The notes: generated from the sequence alone by a model not told the origin. Positions 10,979 to 54,127 are shown, numbered from the stretch's first letter. The stretch: 64,000 bases of DNA from Nectonema munidae (GCA_030549495.1 JAUIRK010000779.1:1-64000), one strand, 5' to 3'. Program-made: numbers and translations.

Positions 10979-12156
10979 AATGAAACATGCGTTAAAGTTA
11001 AAAATTACAAAATATAAAAAATATGAACCTCTTTTCTTCTAATTACGAAGAAAACTGGAGAATATAAAATTATAAAAGATTTCAAATTTTATTTGTAATT
11101 ACAATGGTAATGAAGCCAATGATATATTCATCTATTTGATATCTTGCATGGTCAAATAATTCAAAAGTTATAAGGAATATAAAAATTTATCTAAACATGT
11201 TAAAAACTTGCATTACACAGGTTTATTAAAGTGATAACTTTAACTCACATAAAGATGTTGGAAAATTCATGCATTGAATTGCGATATCTTCTTGCGTTAA
11301 CATTAAACACTTCTTTGCCTTGCAAAAAATAAATAGACAGGGTTCTTTATGATACACACATGTTCATAAAGACACAAGTTTATTAAATTGATAACTATAA
11401 CTCAAAAAAAGGTATGGTAAAATAAATGTATTGAAATGCTATATATTTATTGCGTTAACCTAAAACAGTCCTCCGCCTTGCAAAAAATAAATATATAGAC
11501 TGCTTTATGATACACACATGTTCGCATATATATGTCCAACTATATTAATGAACTATTATATGTTATTTGAAAATGGCCTTTGGTGCAACTTTTCAATTTT
11601 AATTATGATGTGAGATAGCATTGGTATGTGATTTCTTTGTCGCACATTTTCGGTATAAATATAACAAATACTCTTCTTTAAAAAACAGTAAAATGGTATT
11701 TCTCAACTCTCAATGTATTCTGAAAGCCAATAAAAATGCTTTAATTTTGTATATCGCATGATACATTTGGTTGAGAAATACGAAAGTTATTTTTAATATT
11801 TGACTAAAATTTAACCTAGGAACAGATGATATGTTGAATTAAAATATGGCACTTTAGGTTTTATTTTTTTTTATTCAAATTTTGTTCATGTTTTGCGGCT
11901 TTTAGTAGCCTTTTGTGTGTGCTCCTGGACAAATACAGTACTGTCATTTAATTCATTGTTTGTGATGTTATTACCACTTATTTTTTATGCTCTTTTTAGT
12001 GGGCAGTCTATAAGAAAAAAATTACTTTCTTCTTCTATCTATGGCTTTTTACTTATAATTTTTACACAGCTGTTTTTTATTGATTTATTTAATAATTTTT
12101 TTGTAAATTTTTACTCTGAAATTTCTATGGTGTCATTTTGAAATTTACTTTTTTCT
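10979..12156. promoter_or_regulatory. VPS4 upstream region, contains a 157-bp tandem repeat
   Basis: This is the sequence upstream of the VPS4 start codon, so the promoter must lie here or the first exon extends into it. I see no certain core promoter element. A diverged direct duplication with a 157-bp period occupies about 11215-11530; both units share CTTGCAAAAAATAAATA and ATGATACACACATGTTC blocks. The open frame at 11893-12141 is T-rich low-complexity DNA. Confidence 0.3.
11215..11530. repeat. Tandem direct repeat, 157-bp period, 2 units
   Basis: Unit 1 starts ACACAGGTTTATTAAAG at 11215 and unit 2 starts ACACAAGTTTATTAAAT at 11372. The units are colinear with scattered substitutions, so the duplication is not recent. 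It lies 0.6-0.9 kb upstream of the VPS4 start codon. Confidence 0.7.
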
Positions 12157-44097
<31,941 letters not shown>

Positions 44098-44758
44098 CAG
44101 CAAGAAAACCGCAGAACAGGCTTAGTGTATGATTATTCGCAAAATTATATTTATCAAGTAATCATTTACCTCTGACACACACACACATTCTCATCAAATA
44201 ATAATTTTTTAATTATTTTAGCAAAAATTGCATTTTAATCCTCCCATCTAATACAGAGTATGGCTGTAAGAATATTGAAGTAGTTCTATTGGGAATGGAA
44301 CTTATTTCTTCTTTTATAGAACAAAAAATTTTAATAATCAATTTCTTTCAACGAAGTGTGTCAAAATAAATTTATTTAAATTATATAATTTGTTAAAATT
44401 TATACTTAAATAAAATAATATTCCACGTGTATTCAAACTATTTCAATTATAATTTAAATCATTATGACTAAGGGTTCTCTGTTCTGTGTAATTCTGAAAA
44501 GATGGAAAAATAAAAATTTATTCATATAAATCACAAATAAGAAAATTATAGATATTTGAGCTTTGAGTGAATTAACAAACAAATTTTTCATAAATACTTC
44601 AATATTCAAAGATCTCAACCACTCCACGTATTTTTTCATTAGAATAATTCACTCTTCAACGAAAATCAGCTATGTCGACGAAAAAACACAATTTACTGTG
44701 GTGAATACATTTAATATATCTCTGTTGACAGATTGAGAGAAAAATAAACTTTAACGGG
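44098..44758. other. Convergent intergenic gap, VPS4 and SCYL1 3' UTRs
   Basis: The 661 bp between the two stop codons must hold both 3' untranslated regions and poly(A) sites. AATAAA-type signals occur on the + strand near 44410 and, for the - strand gene, as TTTATT near 44517. No other gene seen. Confidence 0.5.
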
Positions 44759-44808
44759 TCACCAGTTCCATTCATCGGGATCCGAAAAATCGATTTCTTT
44801 GATTTCTG
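44759..44808 (-). CDS. SCYL1: SCYL1 exon 4 (C-terminus)
   Basis: Acceptor TTTTGTATTAG, then two bases completing Ala, EIKEIDFSDPDEWNW and TGA (44761-44759). Phase 1 entry agrees with exon 3. An upstream acceptor (ACTACAG) would hit a stop at once. Assignment to SCYL1 is by phase and convergent position; no direct similarity beyond the acidic-W character of SCYL1 tails. Confidence 0.68.
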
Positions 44809-47800
44809 CTAATACAAAAGTTAAAGAATCAGCCTGTAGTAAAGAATGATCATTTATGATTAAATACATTACCAGGTTGTTTTGGTGGAATCCTAGAAGT
44901 GGGTCTGGTTGTATGTATTGGATCAAGAGTTCTCAAAGTCTAAACGCGAGAATTATAATAAAATTAAGTGTATTGGAAGAAAGGTAAGTCGAAGGGAATA
45001 CTTGTGAATTAGTTTCTTTTTTCAAGGTGCATTTTTGATAGTTATGTTCACTGTTGTCTTTTTGGTGGATGATGGGATCGAGAAAAACATCTTTATTAAT
45101 TTCATCGAGATCACTAAACGCATCTTTTGCTTCCTCCTTTTCATGTTTACTACGATTTAACTTCAATGGCTGCTTCTTTGCCTATTAATGATGTGAGAAC
45201 ATGTCACAATTAGCACATAGGGAAACTTATTTCATTACATGCTCATTTATGTGAGGCTGATAAGAATAGGCAGTTTTACTTGCATTTATCCGAGTGCAAT
45301 TTTATTAGGCGTAGAATATATTTGTTAACTTTTTTCTATTTTAATCAAAACATTCGTAATATATATATATATATAATATCTCATAACCTGTACGGTTGAA
45401 CGCAGGTAGACAACTTGAGTGTTATCTCCAACCCGTATATTACGATGATTCATCTCCAACTTGTATACTACGATGATTCATCCCCAACCTGTATACTAAG
45501 ATGATTCATCTTCAACCTGTATACTACGATGATTCATCTTCAACCTGTATACTACGATGATTCATCTTCAACCTGTATACTACGATGGTTCCTATTCCAT
45601 GTACAAATAACTAGGGAGACAATATTCAACTTTCTTTTCACATTCTGCTAGATGTAAGATTTGATATACCTCATTCGGGGAGACGAAGCTACATAAGTTA
45701 TTACCTATATACATTATACCTGTATACTACGTTGGTTCATCTACAACCTGTATACCGCGATAATTCATCTCCAACCTATCAGTTCATATTTTACTAGATG
45801 TAAGATTTGATATACCTCATTCGGGGAGAGGATGTTAGATAAGTTATTAATTTTTTCACGATATTAAATGATATATTTTATCAAATAATCAAAATAAAAT
45901 TCTGTAATCAAAGAATCGAAAAATATTCCTTAAAAAAAAATATCAAACTTTCTGTTCATATTTTACTACCTCATACGATGTTACAAAAGTTATTACCTAT
46001 ACTTTGCAATTTGCACGATTTTAAATATTATATTTGTCAAATAATCAAAATAAAATTCTGTAATCAAAGAATCGAAAAATATTCTTTAAAAAATCAAAAA
46101 ATATCAAACTTTCTGTTCATATTTTGCTACCTCATACGATGTTACAAAAGTTATTATTTATACTTTGCAATTTGCACGATTTTAAATATTATATTTGTCG
46201 AATAATCAAAGAATCGAAAAATGTTCAAATCAAAAAATATTTATTCTTTTTAAATATATCGTTGGCTCCCCTAATGATATATATATCATGAAAAAGAAAT
46301 ATTGAAAAACAGTTTAATTCTTTCTTCAAATCAAACAAGTAAAAAATTCCAAAAAGTAGTATTGGTAGTATTATTATTATTATATATTACATATTTCAAC
46401 CAATCATATAGTTTTTATGAAATAAAACTGCAATTTCAAAGTTAAATTTTTTGAACTTTTAGGTAGAATTTTTGAAATGTGGCTTTCAATATGTATGTAA
46501 AATATTTTTTGAAAATTTTTATTTTAAGTATATTTTTTAAGCATTTTACGATTTACACATTTAAATATATAATAAGGCTGGCAAGTTTTGCGAGTTGTCT
46601 CCCCGGAGGTCTTGCCAGACCTCTGATTCCTTGTGAACCTCCTTTTGTTAATCAAAACATTCATATATACGAATGAATATTCATTAAGCTCAGCTACCTT
46701 GTCCAGTTTAAATATTCAACTACATCGAGCTACCTTGTCCAGTTTAAATATTCAACTACATCGAGCATCTCCACAAAAAGGCTAAGAAAAAGATATGTAA
46801 AACAACATGATGCTTATCACATCTGAAATATTTAAGTTTAGACAATACAAGCACAATATGTAATCAACGTATCTATTTTTATAACCAAACCAGTGGTAAT
46901 AAAGTAAGAATGTATCACGCGCAATGAAAAGTTTAAAAATAAAGGTGTTCAAAATTCAGAATGCAAAAAGTCACAAAACAAAAAACACAGTTGGAACTTG
47001 GTTTACGAACAGATTTTGCCAACAATTTTTGACTCAACTCACGCGCATACAAGGTATTCCTGTATAGGTTATCACGTGTATGCTTAGTTACGTCAAAAAT
47101 ATACTTCGAAATTTCTTAAACAATAATTAGTTCAAAATTGTACTTAATTTCAGATAGAAAACAAAATTAGAAATAAAAAAATTTTAATTTATAAAGATGG
47201 CCCATATAGTGAAGTGAAATAAAAAAAATAATTTAAAATTTATAAAGATAGCCCATGTAGTGAAGTAGTACACTACATGAAGTAGAAACATTACTCAAAT
47301 TTGACGAAATTTATCTTCCTGAACTAGAACAAAATGGATACTATTTATAAATCACATAAACTTACTATTTTAAAATTGCTATCTAAAATAATCATCACGT
47401 GGCTGCACTACAATTAGTATCAAAAGTATCATCTGAATCAGGGCCGCAAAGTCGGAGGGAAAATATCAGATTTCTAGTATTTACAAAAATCGTATTCCGA
47501 CAACTACTTAAAAAACGACTCAAAATACCTAAAAACTTAATAAATTCAACACCAACTCTTCGCTTCCGACTTGACTAAAGAAGGGTCACTGTGACCTTTC
47601 TTAGATGAACCTTTGCTTACAAAAATTGAACAATTATTTTCTTTATTGCCAATAATGGAGGACACTCGCACAACTTAGAGCCAACAAATAACGACCTCTT
47701 CTCTGAATATCTTCTGAAAAGTAACATTATAACACTCGGGATCTTTTAAATTGCTCAGATAACAAAACACCCATTCATTGCTGAGTGGGAAAGTTACTTA

Positions 47801-50800
47801 ACTCAGCTTTCGAACTGAGAATTTGAATCTATCTCATGTAGCTTTTAGCCATAATCAGAAGCCATGGTGATCGCTTTTGCGACAAAATTGTAACGAAAGT
47901 CCACATCCTCACCTCCAGGGCATGACCATTATTATGAGCATATGTTGAATAAATAAGATGTAGATGATATATATAGATTTCGCTATGTCATATATTTTTT
48001 ATTGAAGGTATGATAACTAAATTGATATAGATAAATGATACCATACGATTCGGGAGCGTAGCTCGATAGCCAACTAAGTATCAGTTGATTCCAGCACACT
48101 TTATGTTTTAACTTATTTATAGAGATAAAAACGTAAAGATAATTTCAATTTTTTAACTCATAAAGTTATTTCCTACATAATATTAAATTTTTAAGTCATG
48201 GACTTCTGTCATGTGATGTCAAACTATCGGTCTTTGGAATTGTGAACATTTTCCGTCTACTTTAATGAGAATAAAGCAAACAAAAAGTTCACCCTAGATC
48301 AAGACATATATTATCAGTCCTCTAGTAATAGAAAGATATTAGAAATATGAAAGGCATACTTTTACGCCACTTCTTTGGGATTCTTTTTTATTGAGATTTT
48401 TACAACTCGAAGTGTTGTGATTGTCAAGAAACTCAGAAAGGCCGTTTAGGTAGGAGGATTTACTTGTATCTGTTGCAGGCAAGTCCTAAAAGTTAGGCAA
48501 ATCGGATAGAATATTGTGCTAAATTGAAAAATGAGCTCTAGATTTTATGCGAACAAAATGAGAATTAAAGGAGACAAATTTGCATTAAAATAAGAAATTC
48601 CATATTTCATCAGTTTAAATTTTCAATGTCTAGTTGTGACAAAAGATTGATATAAAATTATCGATAAATATCACCGTTTCAAAATTAAATTGGGCGATAA
48701 ATATTAAAATTCTTCAATTTTAATATTTATCTTTCAAATATTTCAAATAGAAGATATTTTTTAGTTAGCTTCATTAAAAATTACATTATAAGTAAAAAAG
48801 CGTTCTAAATGTGTAGATTTTACTTTTGATGAAGAGCATGAGAGCAGAGAAAAATCATGAACATACTTTTCACATATAGCATAGCTTACATTTTTACTTT
48901 TTAACAGAACCATATTTATAACCTAGTCAGGATAAACTTTCTATGGGACAAAATTTAGCCAGAATAAATTTTATAGCAAAAAAACTATTGAATATGAAAA
49001 AAGTAGATGTTTTATCTTAAAACAAATCAAGTATCATAATACAAATCCTCATAAAGTTACTCGTCGCGAGATTTTTAAAGTGTCGATAAATAATAAGATA
49101 AATACTATTTTTTCTAAAACGAATGACTTTTTATATTGCCTATGTCTATTTGAGCTCATGACCTTCATTGATTTTTAAAAATATAAAAAAAAATAACTCC
49201 TAACTATTTTCAACTTTTTAATTAAAATTTATTAACCGTTTGTCGACCGCAATTTTGAGGACTAATAGTCTGCTCCCTTTTTTACAATGCAATTTTATAT
49301 AGTTAAAGTAGGCGCCTTTCATTCAAAGTTTCTTGATATCAAAAGTTAAGCCACTATTAATTTTACAATTTTGGTTTACTGCACTCGATGCGTGGAATTG
49401 CCCTAGTGAATTATGTTCTTCGAAAGATCATTTCTCTCCAAAAATATCTTTCAAATTAAATTTTTTTGTACCGAATCAAACATACCGATTTCATTTCTGG
49501 ACTCTGATTGGGGGATGAAAATTTCTCGAAGTGTGAATCAAAAATGCCATTGATGCCCGAAAATTTTCTCCATAAATAGCATTCGAGTTTTATATAAAAT
49601 ATTTTTTATACTAAATCCACCAGTAATACATTTTTGAGGAATCACTAGAAGATGGAGAGCTAAAGGTAGATACTACATAGAGAACAGGAGGAATGAAGTC
49701 AACATGTGGAGACATCCGTTCAAAGGTGTCTCTGTAGTTAGCATCGGAAGGGCTACATAAACTAACCGTGGAATAAGACTTAAACAAAGGTGGTCCAAGA
49801 AAGCCCTGCTTTCTAAAACAGAAAATCTGGAAGAAATGAAGTTGTAGGGAGAAACTTTTTTACTATGCCATTTTAAAATTATTTTCATAAAAATTTGACT
49901 CGTGAGTCCAGTATTTATCATCGAATATATTTAATTGATAATGCGGGTCAGTGTAAAAAAATTAAATGTTCAAATTAAAACTTAAGGAACTTCAGCAAAT
50001 TCATCTCAAAAATAAATTCTTTTAATAAAAACGAATTTCAAAAAATTAATTGTTGAACAAGACATAAATCTAACAATGTGTTGAAAGCAGGGGTGGGGAG
50101 TTAGAGTCGGTACCTAATGACATTTAGAAGTCAGAAGGAAATAGGATGAAAATTATAAAAAGCATAAAAATGAATCTGGACACAAATTATCCAGAGGTAA
50201 TCGGTAACTGCAATCTATTTTTAGATTTAAATTGAGATTGATTTACTATGTATGGAATTTTAAAAAATAATAATTTTGAGTTGTAAAAGCAAATTTATTG
50301 ACAGATGAGATGATTTTAAGTGAAAAGACAAGAAGTTGGTTTATTCAACATATTAGCAGAGGGGCATGTGGTTAAAATTTTTAGAGGGCGAATTTTTTAA
50401 TGATTTTAACTGAAAATTTTTCGGTTAATTTCATAATTATAAAAAAATCAAATGTGAAATTGTTGTCACAATGAAGGCGCTATTCTACGATTATGAAGAA
50501 GAAAATGAAAAAATTAAAAGCTAAAAACCAGACTCATGTTATTAGGGGTGTGACCTCTAATCACACCTCTGAATATGCTGCTCTGATTGATTTAATATAA
50601 ACTTGTTTACTTTCCCTCCACCCCTTTGAATCTAGAAAGCTAGATTAATAAAAAAGATCATATATTCCAGAATAAAATTTTAAGGTTATGGTGATCAGTG
50701 GGTTGTAGGGGGAATTTGCAGGCAAGCTAAAAGGCGTTTTAGTGTAAGTAGAAAAGAGATCAAAAGAAAGTCTGGAAAATGTTATAATGAATTATGTCAA

Positions 50801-53800
50801 ACCTGGGTCAATGACTGTTACTGATATGTGGCGTGAATATGCTGGTCTTAAAAATATTGAAAATTATGATTACAAACATCTATTTTGTGGATCCAAAAAC
50901 TAAAGCTTGTACTTATATGGTAGAAGGAATGTGGCGTTTAGCAAAATTTTCAATCAAAAAAGAATAGGGAATACACAAAAATATGATCCAACGTTATTTA
51001 TGTGGAGGAGGAGGAGAAGAAACAAGGGCAAAATTATTTCGACGAAAATTTAAAAGATATCGTTTATTTTTATCCTTTAAAATAAAAAAGTTTAAAAATT
51101 TCATTTGATAAAAAATATCGATTCGAAAGACTAAGTTCTAAAAGAGGTGAGGGAAAGTAAACAAGGGCCTAAAAATTCATGCACGTAGATTTATTTAAGC
51201 TTTGATTGATTTTCACATAAAAAAATAAATGCAACCAAAAAATTCACAAATTATTTGTTTGGTTCCTACGAGAATATTGTAAAAATATTTAATATTTTAG
51301 GAAAAAATCGCATCACTGATGAATCAAGAATGAAAAAAAATCCAAAATAAACATCATTGTCGATTACAGATATATTTTACTTATTTATTCCAAATATTAT
51401 TTTAGAAGATAACTTCATCATCATCATTTAAAAATAGATATTTTTGACATCTCCCCATTGTAGATATCTTTATCAGCTCGAAACCGAATAACAACACTTC
51501 AAGAGTATGCATCTAATATAAGTTATCCACAGATAATTGATTTTTTTTTGAAAAGTAAAGCTTTTGAGTTCGAAATAATGCGTAGACTTTAATGAGTGAC
51601 CGGATTATCTTAAAAATCAAAGGATACACAGCTTGAGATTTTAAAATGGCATAAAATTTCAAAATATATAGTTCAACCAATTTTATACAATAAATGGCAT
51701 AGCTAAGAAGGTGATGGGGTAGAAGTTAAGCCCCGCCCAGACGGTGATAACGTTCATTTTGGCATACTTCATTAAAATTCAAAAATATATATATTCAGAT
51801 AGGTTAGGAGTATAAAGATAAGAACTTTTAAAAAGTGCTAAACGCTTGAATAATATAAAAGTCATAGAAAGAAGGACAAAATAACTTACATTTTGTGCCA
51901 CTTTAGAATTTTTTTGCAAATTACTTCTGTCCACGTTACCATTGCTATCCATGTTGTTTTCGCTGGACTGGTTAGTTGTTTTAGCAAACTTAGAAGAAAT
52001 AGACGTGACTACCCAATCAACCCAAAGAGAAGCTGTCCCAATCGCTCCACTATCTTGAAGAGTATTTTCACAAGCAGACATAGCGAATGCGTCACTTTCA
52101 CTCACAAATTCAACGCCTTCTTCAGAAGCTTTTTTAAGCTTCATAATGAAGAAATCAAGAACTGAAAATGCAATGTCTCGTATTTCTTTATCGTGATCAA
52201 TACTCACTTGAGCGATTTTCGGCAAGATTCGTGTAGCAATATCAGAGATCGTATAAAGGGAGGAAGTAGCCAAAAAAGATTGTAGTGCAGCTTTTCTAGC
52301 AGGAAAAAAATCATCGGTCAAGGGGCGTGTAAAAGCTGAGATTAATATTTTTTGTCTAATCTTTGGATGCAAAGATAGCGCTATCTTTCCTAAACAAATT
52401 GTGGTATTTGTACGAATACCTGGAACAGGATCTGCAGACTGAAGTTTGGCAAAATATCGCATTAATTCTATGTTAAGGTTATTGTATGTAAGCTTAGAAA
52501 CCAAGGAAGGTATTGCTTTTATTGTTGCTTCACGCAATACAGGACTGGCATCAGTAAAACCAGAAACTAAGCATGGAAAAATCTTCGAATTAACGATGGT
52601 GATATCCTTAATGCGCTTACTTGTAATTGGCATTTCGTTAAGGAGTGTTAATCGCACAACCCTATCACTTTCACAAAACATATTAATAATGTATGGAATA
52701 ACAAATTCTTCATACTCACAATCCTCAATCATCTCGCTAATTTTAAAAATACATGGTAAAATGCAAGCTTTATTTTCACCACAATCAGGCGAATTAATTA
52801 AAAATTGAAGAATTTTATACTTACAGATAAGAGGAGGAAAAATATCAATGTGGTTAAACAAGCTTTTATAGAAGAGTTTTTTATCTTCATCACTTTTTAC
52901 GTGAACTTCTTCATCAATAAAGATCATTGAATCAACAAAAGGATTTTTCAAAAAACCAGAAAGATGTGATAATTTTTTATTTATACTTTTTGAACGAGAG
53001 CGAGAGATAAACTCAGATGCTGAAATATATTTAGTGGAATTATTTGCTATCATTTCTTTATAAATGGGTAAAAAAACAGGAGGAATATGTTCAAGAGATT
53101 TGCTAGATGTAAAATTTTCAACAACTAAATTAGCACAAAAATCTATTTTTTTGTTAAATACTTGCCAAATGAAATACGCAAACGCGAGTATATCATAATG
53201 GAAAATGTTTAATTCATTTAAATCAAATGAATTTAATTTAGCTTGAAATTTTATTTTGCTATATAAAGGACTTAAATCATTAGTTGTAATAGCCTGAAAC
53301 ATATACTCAAAACCACCAAGCTTCCATTCTCCAGATTTTTCACAAAAAATTGTAGATACACTTAGGTTATTATGAACCATACCGCAGTCGGAATGTAAAA
53401 ACTCAAGACCTTTTGCCAATTTGTAAAAACCATATGATAATATACTATCTTTAGAAGAGAGGTTTGTGATCTCGTTAAATTTAGAATTTATTAAAGGGGT
53501 AACATATGATGTAACATATGATATTGAAGATGACGTTTCTTCTCCATCCAAATAGGTTAATAAACACGGATGTCTGAGCGTCTTTATACGTTTAAAAGCA
53601 TTTTTAGCAAGCTTAATAGTGGAGTCATTGGAGGATTTAAAATCAAAGGTAAAAATTGTTACATTATCAGATTTTCCTTTTAACTTTGCTCGATGCATAC
53701 TCCATAAAAAGTCTGTTTCTGGTGGATCAATCTTTTCAATCACTTCATATTTAGAAAGGAACGGATTTAATGATAATGCTGATTTGACCAAATAAGACCA

Positions 53801-53803
53801 CAT
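44759..53803 (-). CDS. SCYL1: SCYL1-like pseudokinase, COPI transport factor (whole gene, 4 coding exons)
   Basis: SCYL1 (N-terminal kinase-like protein; yata in Drosophila) is a catalytically inactive kinase that binds the COPI coat and helps Golgi-to-ER retrieval. Exon 1 encodes 638 residues. A kinase-like domain (about 14-310) lacks the HRD catalytic loop (HNN at 144-146) and the DFG motif (GGFE at 163-166), but keeps TLRHPCLLTYLDGEE and GEWKLGGFEYM. HEAT repeats follow (about 320-550), with NIELMRYFAKLQ and TTICLGKIA. Three small phase-matched exons add a Lys/Glu-rich tail and end in DPDEWNW. The start MWSYLVKS (53803) was preferred to the Met 7 codons upstream because SCYL1 proteins begin MWxx. 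Total about 736 residues. The family's usual basic RKxx carboxyl terminus is not seen. The exon 2-4 assignment rests on splice phase and position. Confidence 0.92.
44873..44939 (-). CDS. SCYL1: SCYL1 exon 3
   Basis: Acceptor CGCGTTTAG, then TLRTLDPIHTTRPTSRIPPK and QP, ending with one base at donor GTAATG. It is open in only one frame, the one that continues exon 2. A Pro/Thr/Arg-rich linker. Confidence 0.68.
45002..45181 (-). CDS. SCYL1: SCYL1 exon 2
   Basis: Acceptor TTAATAG, then 60 codons in phase 0: AKKQPLKLNRSKHEKEEAKD, AFSDLDEINKDVFLD and further charged residues to NSQ, with donor GTATTC. It resembles the charged C-terminal region of SCYL1 in character. The open frame past the donor is intron. 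Confidence 0.7.
45360..45375. repeat. TA microsatellite
   Basis: A run of alternating T and A directly before the minisatellite cluster in SCYL1 intron 1. Confidence 0.7.
45420..45780. repeat. 28-bp minisatellite
   Basis: About six near-identical 28-bp units built on CCTGTATACTACGATGATTC plus ATCTTCAA occur at about 45426-45595. Two more degraded units follow at about 45715-45775, after an intervening block that contains ATGTAAGATTTGATATACCT. The unit length is not a multiple of three. Direct repeats without unique spacers of fixed length: a minisatellite, not a CRISPR array. Confidence 0.8.
45778..46240. repeat. 161-bp tandem repeat, about 3 units
   Basis: Units start near 45785, 45949 and 46110. 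All share TTCATATTTT-CTA, GTTACAAAAGTTATTA, TGCAATTTGCACGATTTTAA and TCTGTAATCAAAGAATCGAA. Units 2 and 3 are almost identical; unit 1 is diverged and overlaps a block also found near 45645. Confidence 0.75.
46241..46504. other. SCYL1 intron 1, A+T-rich DNA
   Basis: Low-complexity A+T sequence with an ATT microsatellite at about 46370-46385. No gene seen. Confidence 0.5.
46505..46626 (-). repeat. Dispersed repeat family C, copy 2 (inverted)
   Basis: Reverse complement of 36277-36400, with an extra AACTTGCCAGCC block. Ends with the palindrome AGGTCTTGCCAGACCT. Confidence 0.65.
46688..46765. repeat. 36-bp tandem duplication
   Basis: AGCTACCTTGTCCAGTTTAA followed by ATATTCAACTACATCG occurs twice, without visible differences. 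A recent local duplication in SCYL1 intron 1. Confidence 0.8.
46766..50682. other. SCYL1 intron 1, mostly unassigned
   Basis: Nearly 4 kb with no protein domain. There are two tRNA-like scraps: near 47795-47850 (TTGCTGAGTGGGAAAGTTAC, weak B box) and near 48052-48100 (GGGAGCGTAGCTCGATAGCC). Both lack a full cloverleaf. A small direct repeat occurs at about 47180-47270 (TTTATAAAGATGGCCCAT and variant). Confidence 0.45.
50683..51085 (+). mobile_element. Merlin / ISXO2-like transposase fragment
   Basis: Three consecutive pieces in shifted frames give GYGDQWVVGGICRQAKRRFS, then ESLENVIMNYVKPGSMTVTD with MWREYAGL, then FVDPKTKACTYMVEGMWRLA with KFSIKK, and a possible FMWRR tail. This is the order of the ISXO2-like DDE domain (GGI-R, PGS-I-SD-W-AY, H--FVDP-TGA-T--IE--W---K), which in animals marks the Merlin superfamily. 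Two frame shifts. The N-terminus and terminal repeats are not visible. Confidence 0.75.
51086..51889. other. SCYL1 intron 1, 5' end
   Basis: A+T-rich. Includes the strong donor of exon 1 (GTAAGT, read on the - strand at 51889-51884). No element recognised. Confidence 0.5.
51890..53803 (-). CDS. SCYL1: SCYL1 exon 1 (kinase-like domain and HEAT repeats)
   Basis: 1914 nt, 638 codons, from MWSYLVKS to KVAQN at donor GTAAGT. Nearly all conserved SCYL1 blocks are here: FKRIKTLRHP, GMVHNNLSV, GEWKLGGFEYM, YLPIYKEM-like HEAT entry, IFPCLVSGFTDASPVLRE, NIELMRYFAKLQ, TTICLGKIA, SAFTRPLTDDFFPAR and a SLWVDWVVTSISSKFAK block that matches the ASWAGWAVTGVSSLTSK of human SCYL1. The extension of the open frame below 51890 is intron. 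Confidence 0.96.
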
Positions 53804-54127
53804 TTGAAGAAATTGTAAAAACAACTTAAGAATTAAAATATATCATACCCATTTAAACTTTGAAGGTTATTTTGGAAAAAAAATCATAAAAATAATCATC
53901 TCTCCAAATAAAGTTTGAGTAGATAAGACGTATAAAGAAAAAAAAATTAAAAACACAACATTTAAAAGTTTATTATAATATCAAATTTATGTTAATTTTT
54001 GTGTTTTTCTTTTATATCAACTTTCCTAAAGTCACTTGACCCTATTTTTAAAAACAGAAATAATATAAAACAAACAAAATTAGATTTATTGCATATTTAG
54101 AAGTTGAATTTATATAATATAGGCTTA
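53804..54127. promoter_or_regulatory. SCYL1 upstream region
   Basis: 324 bp between the SCYL1 start codon and a SINE. The SCYL1 promoter or a non-coding first exon should be here. No clear TATA or initiator could be singled out in such A+T-rich DNA. Confidence 0.3.

Noticed and set aside
11893-12141. 82-codon hydrophobic open frame just upstream of VPS4
   Set aside because: T-rich low-complexity DNA yields Phe/Leu/Ser runs by chance; no start context or similarity, and it ends before the VPS4 start.
45420-45780. Regularly spaced direct repeats that resemble a CRISPR array
   Set aside because: The units are contiguous 28-bp minisatellite copies without unique spacers, there are no cas genes, and the DNA is clearly eukaryotic.
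49673-49921. 82-codon - strand frame with mixed composition
   Set aside because: I looked for LINE or transposase motifs and found none; left unassigned.
46766-50682. tRNA-like scraps near 47800 and 48055 as RNA genes
   Set aside because: Only fragments of the promoter boxes are present, with no cloverleaf; at most SINE debris.
51779-51889. C-terminal extension of the SCYL1 open frame (hydrophobic tail after KVAQN)
   Set aside because: A strong GTAAGT donor interrupts the frame at 51889, and the tail has no similarity to SCYL1; it is intron read-through.
51893-52808. Two + strand open frames of 90 and 120 codons
   Set aside because: Both are antisense shadows of SCYL1 exon 1.
53804-53824. 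Upstream Met (MFLQFLQ) as the SCYL1 start
   Set aside because: SCYL1 proteins begin MWxx; the Met at 53803 gives MWSYLVKS and matches the family better. The longer start cannot be excluded without a transcript.
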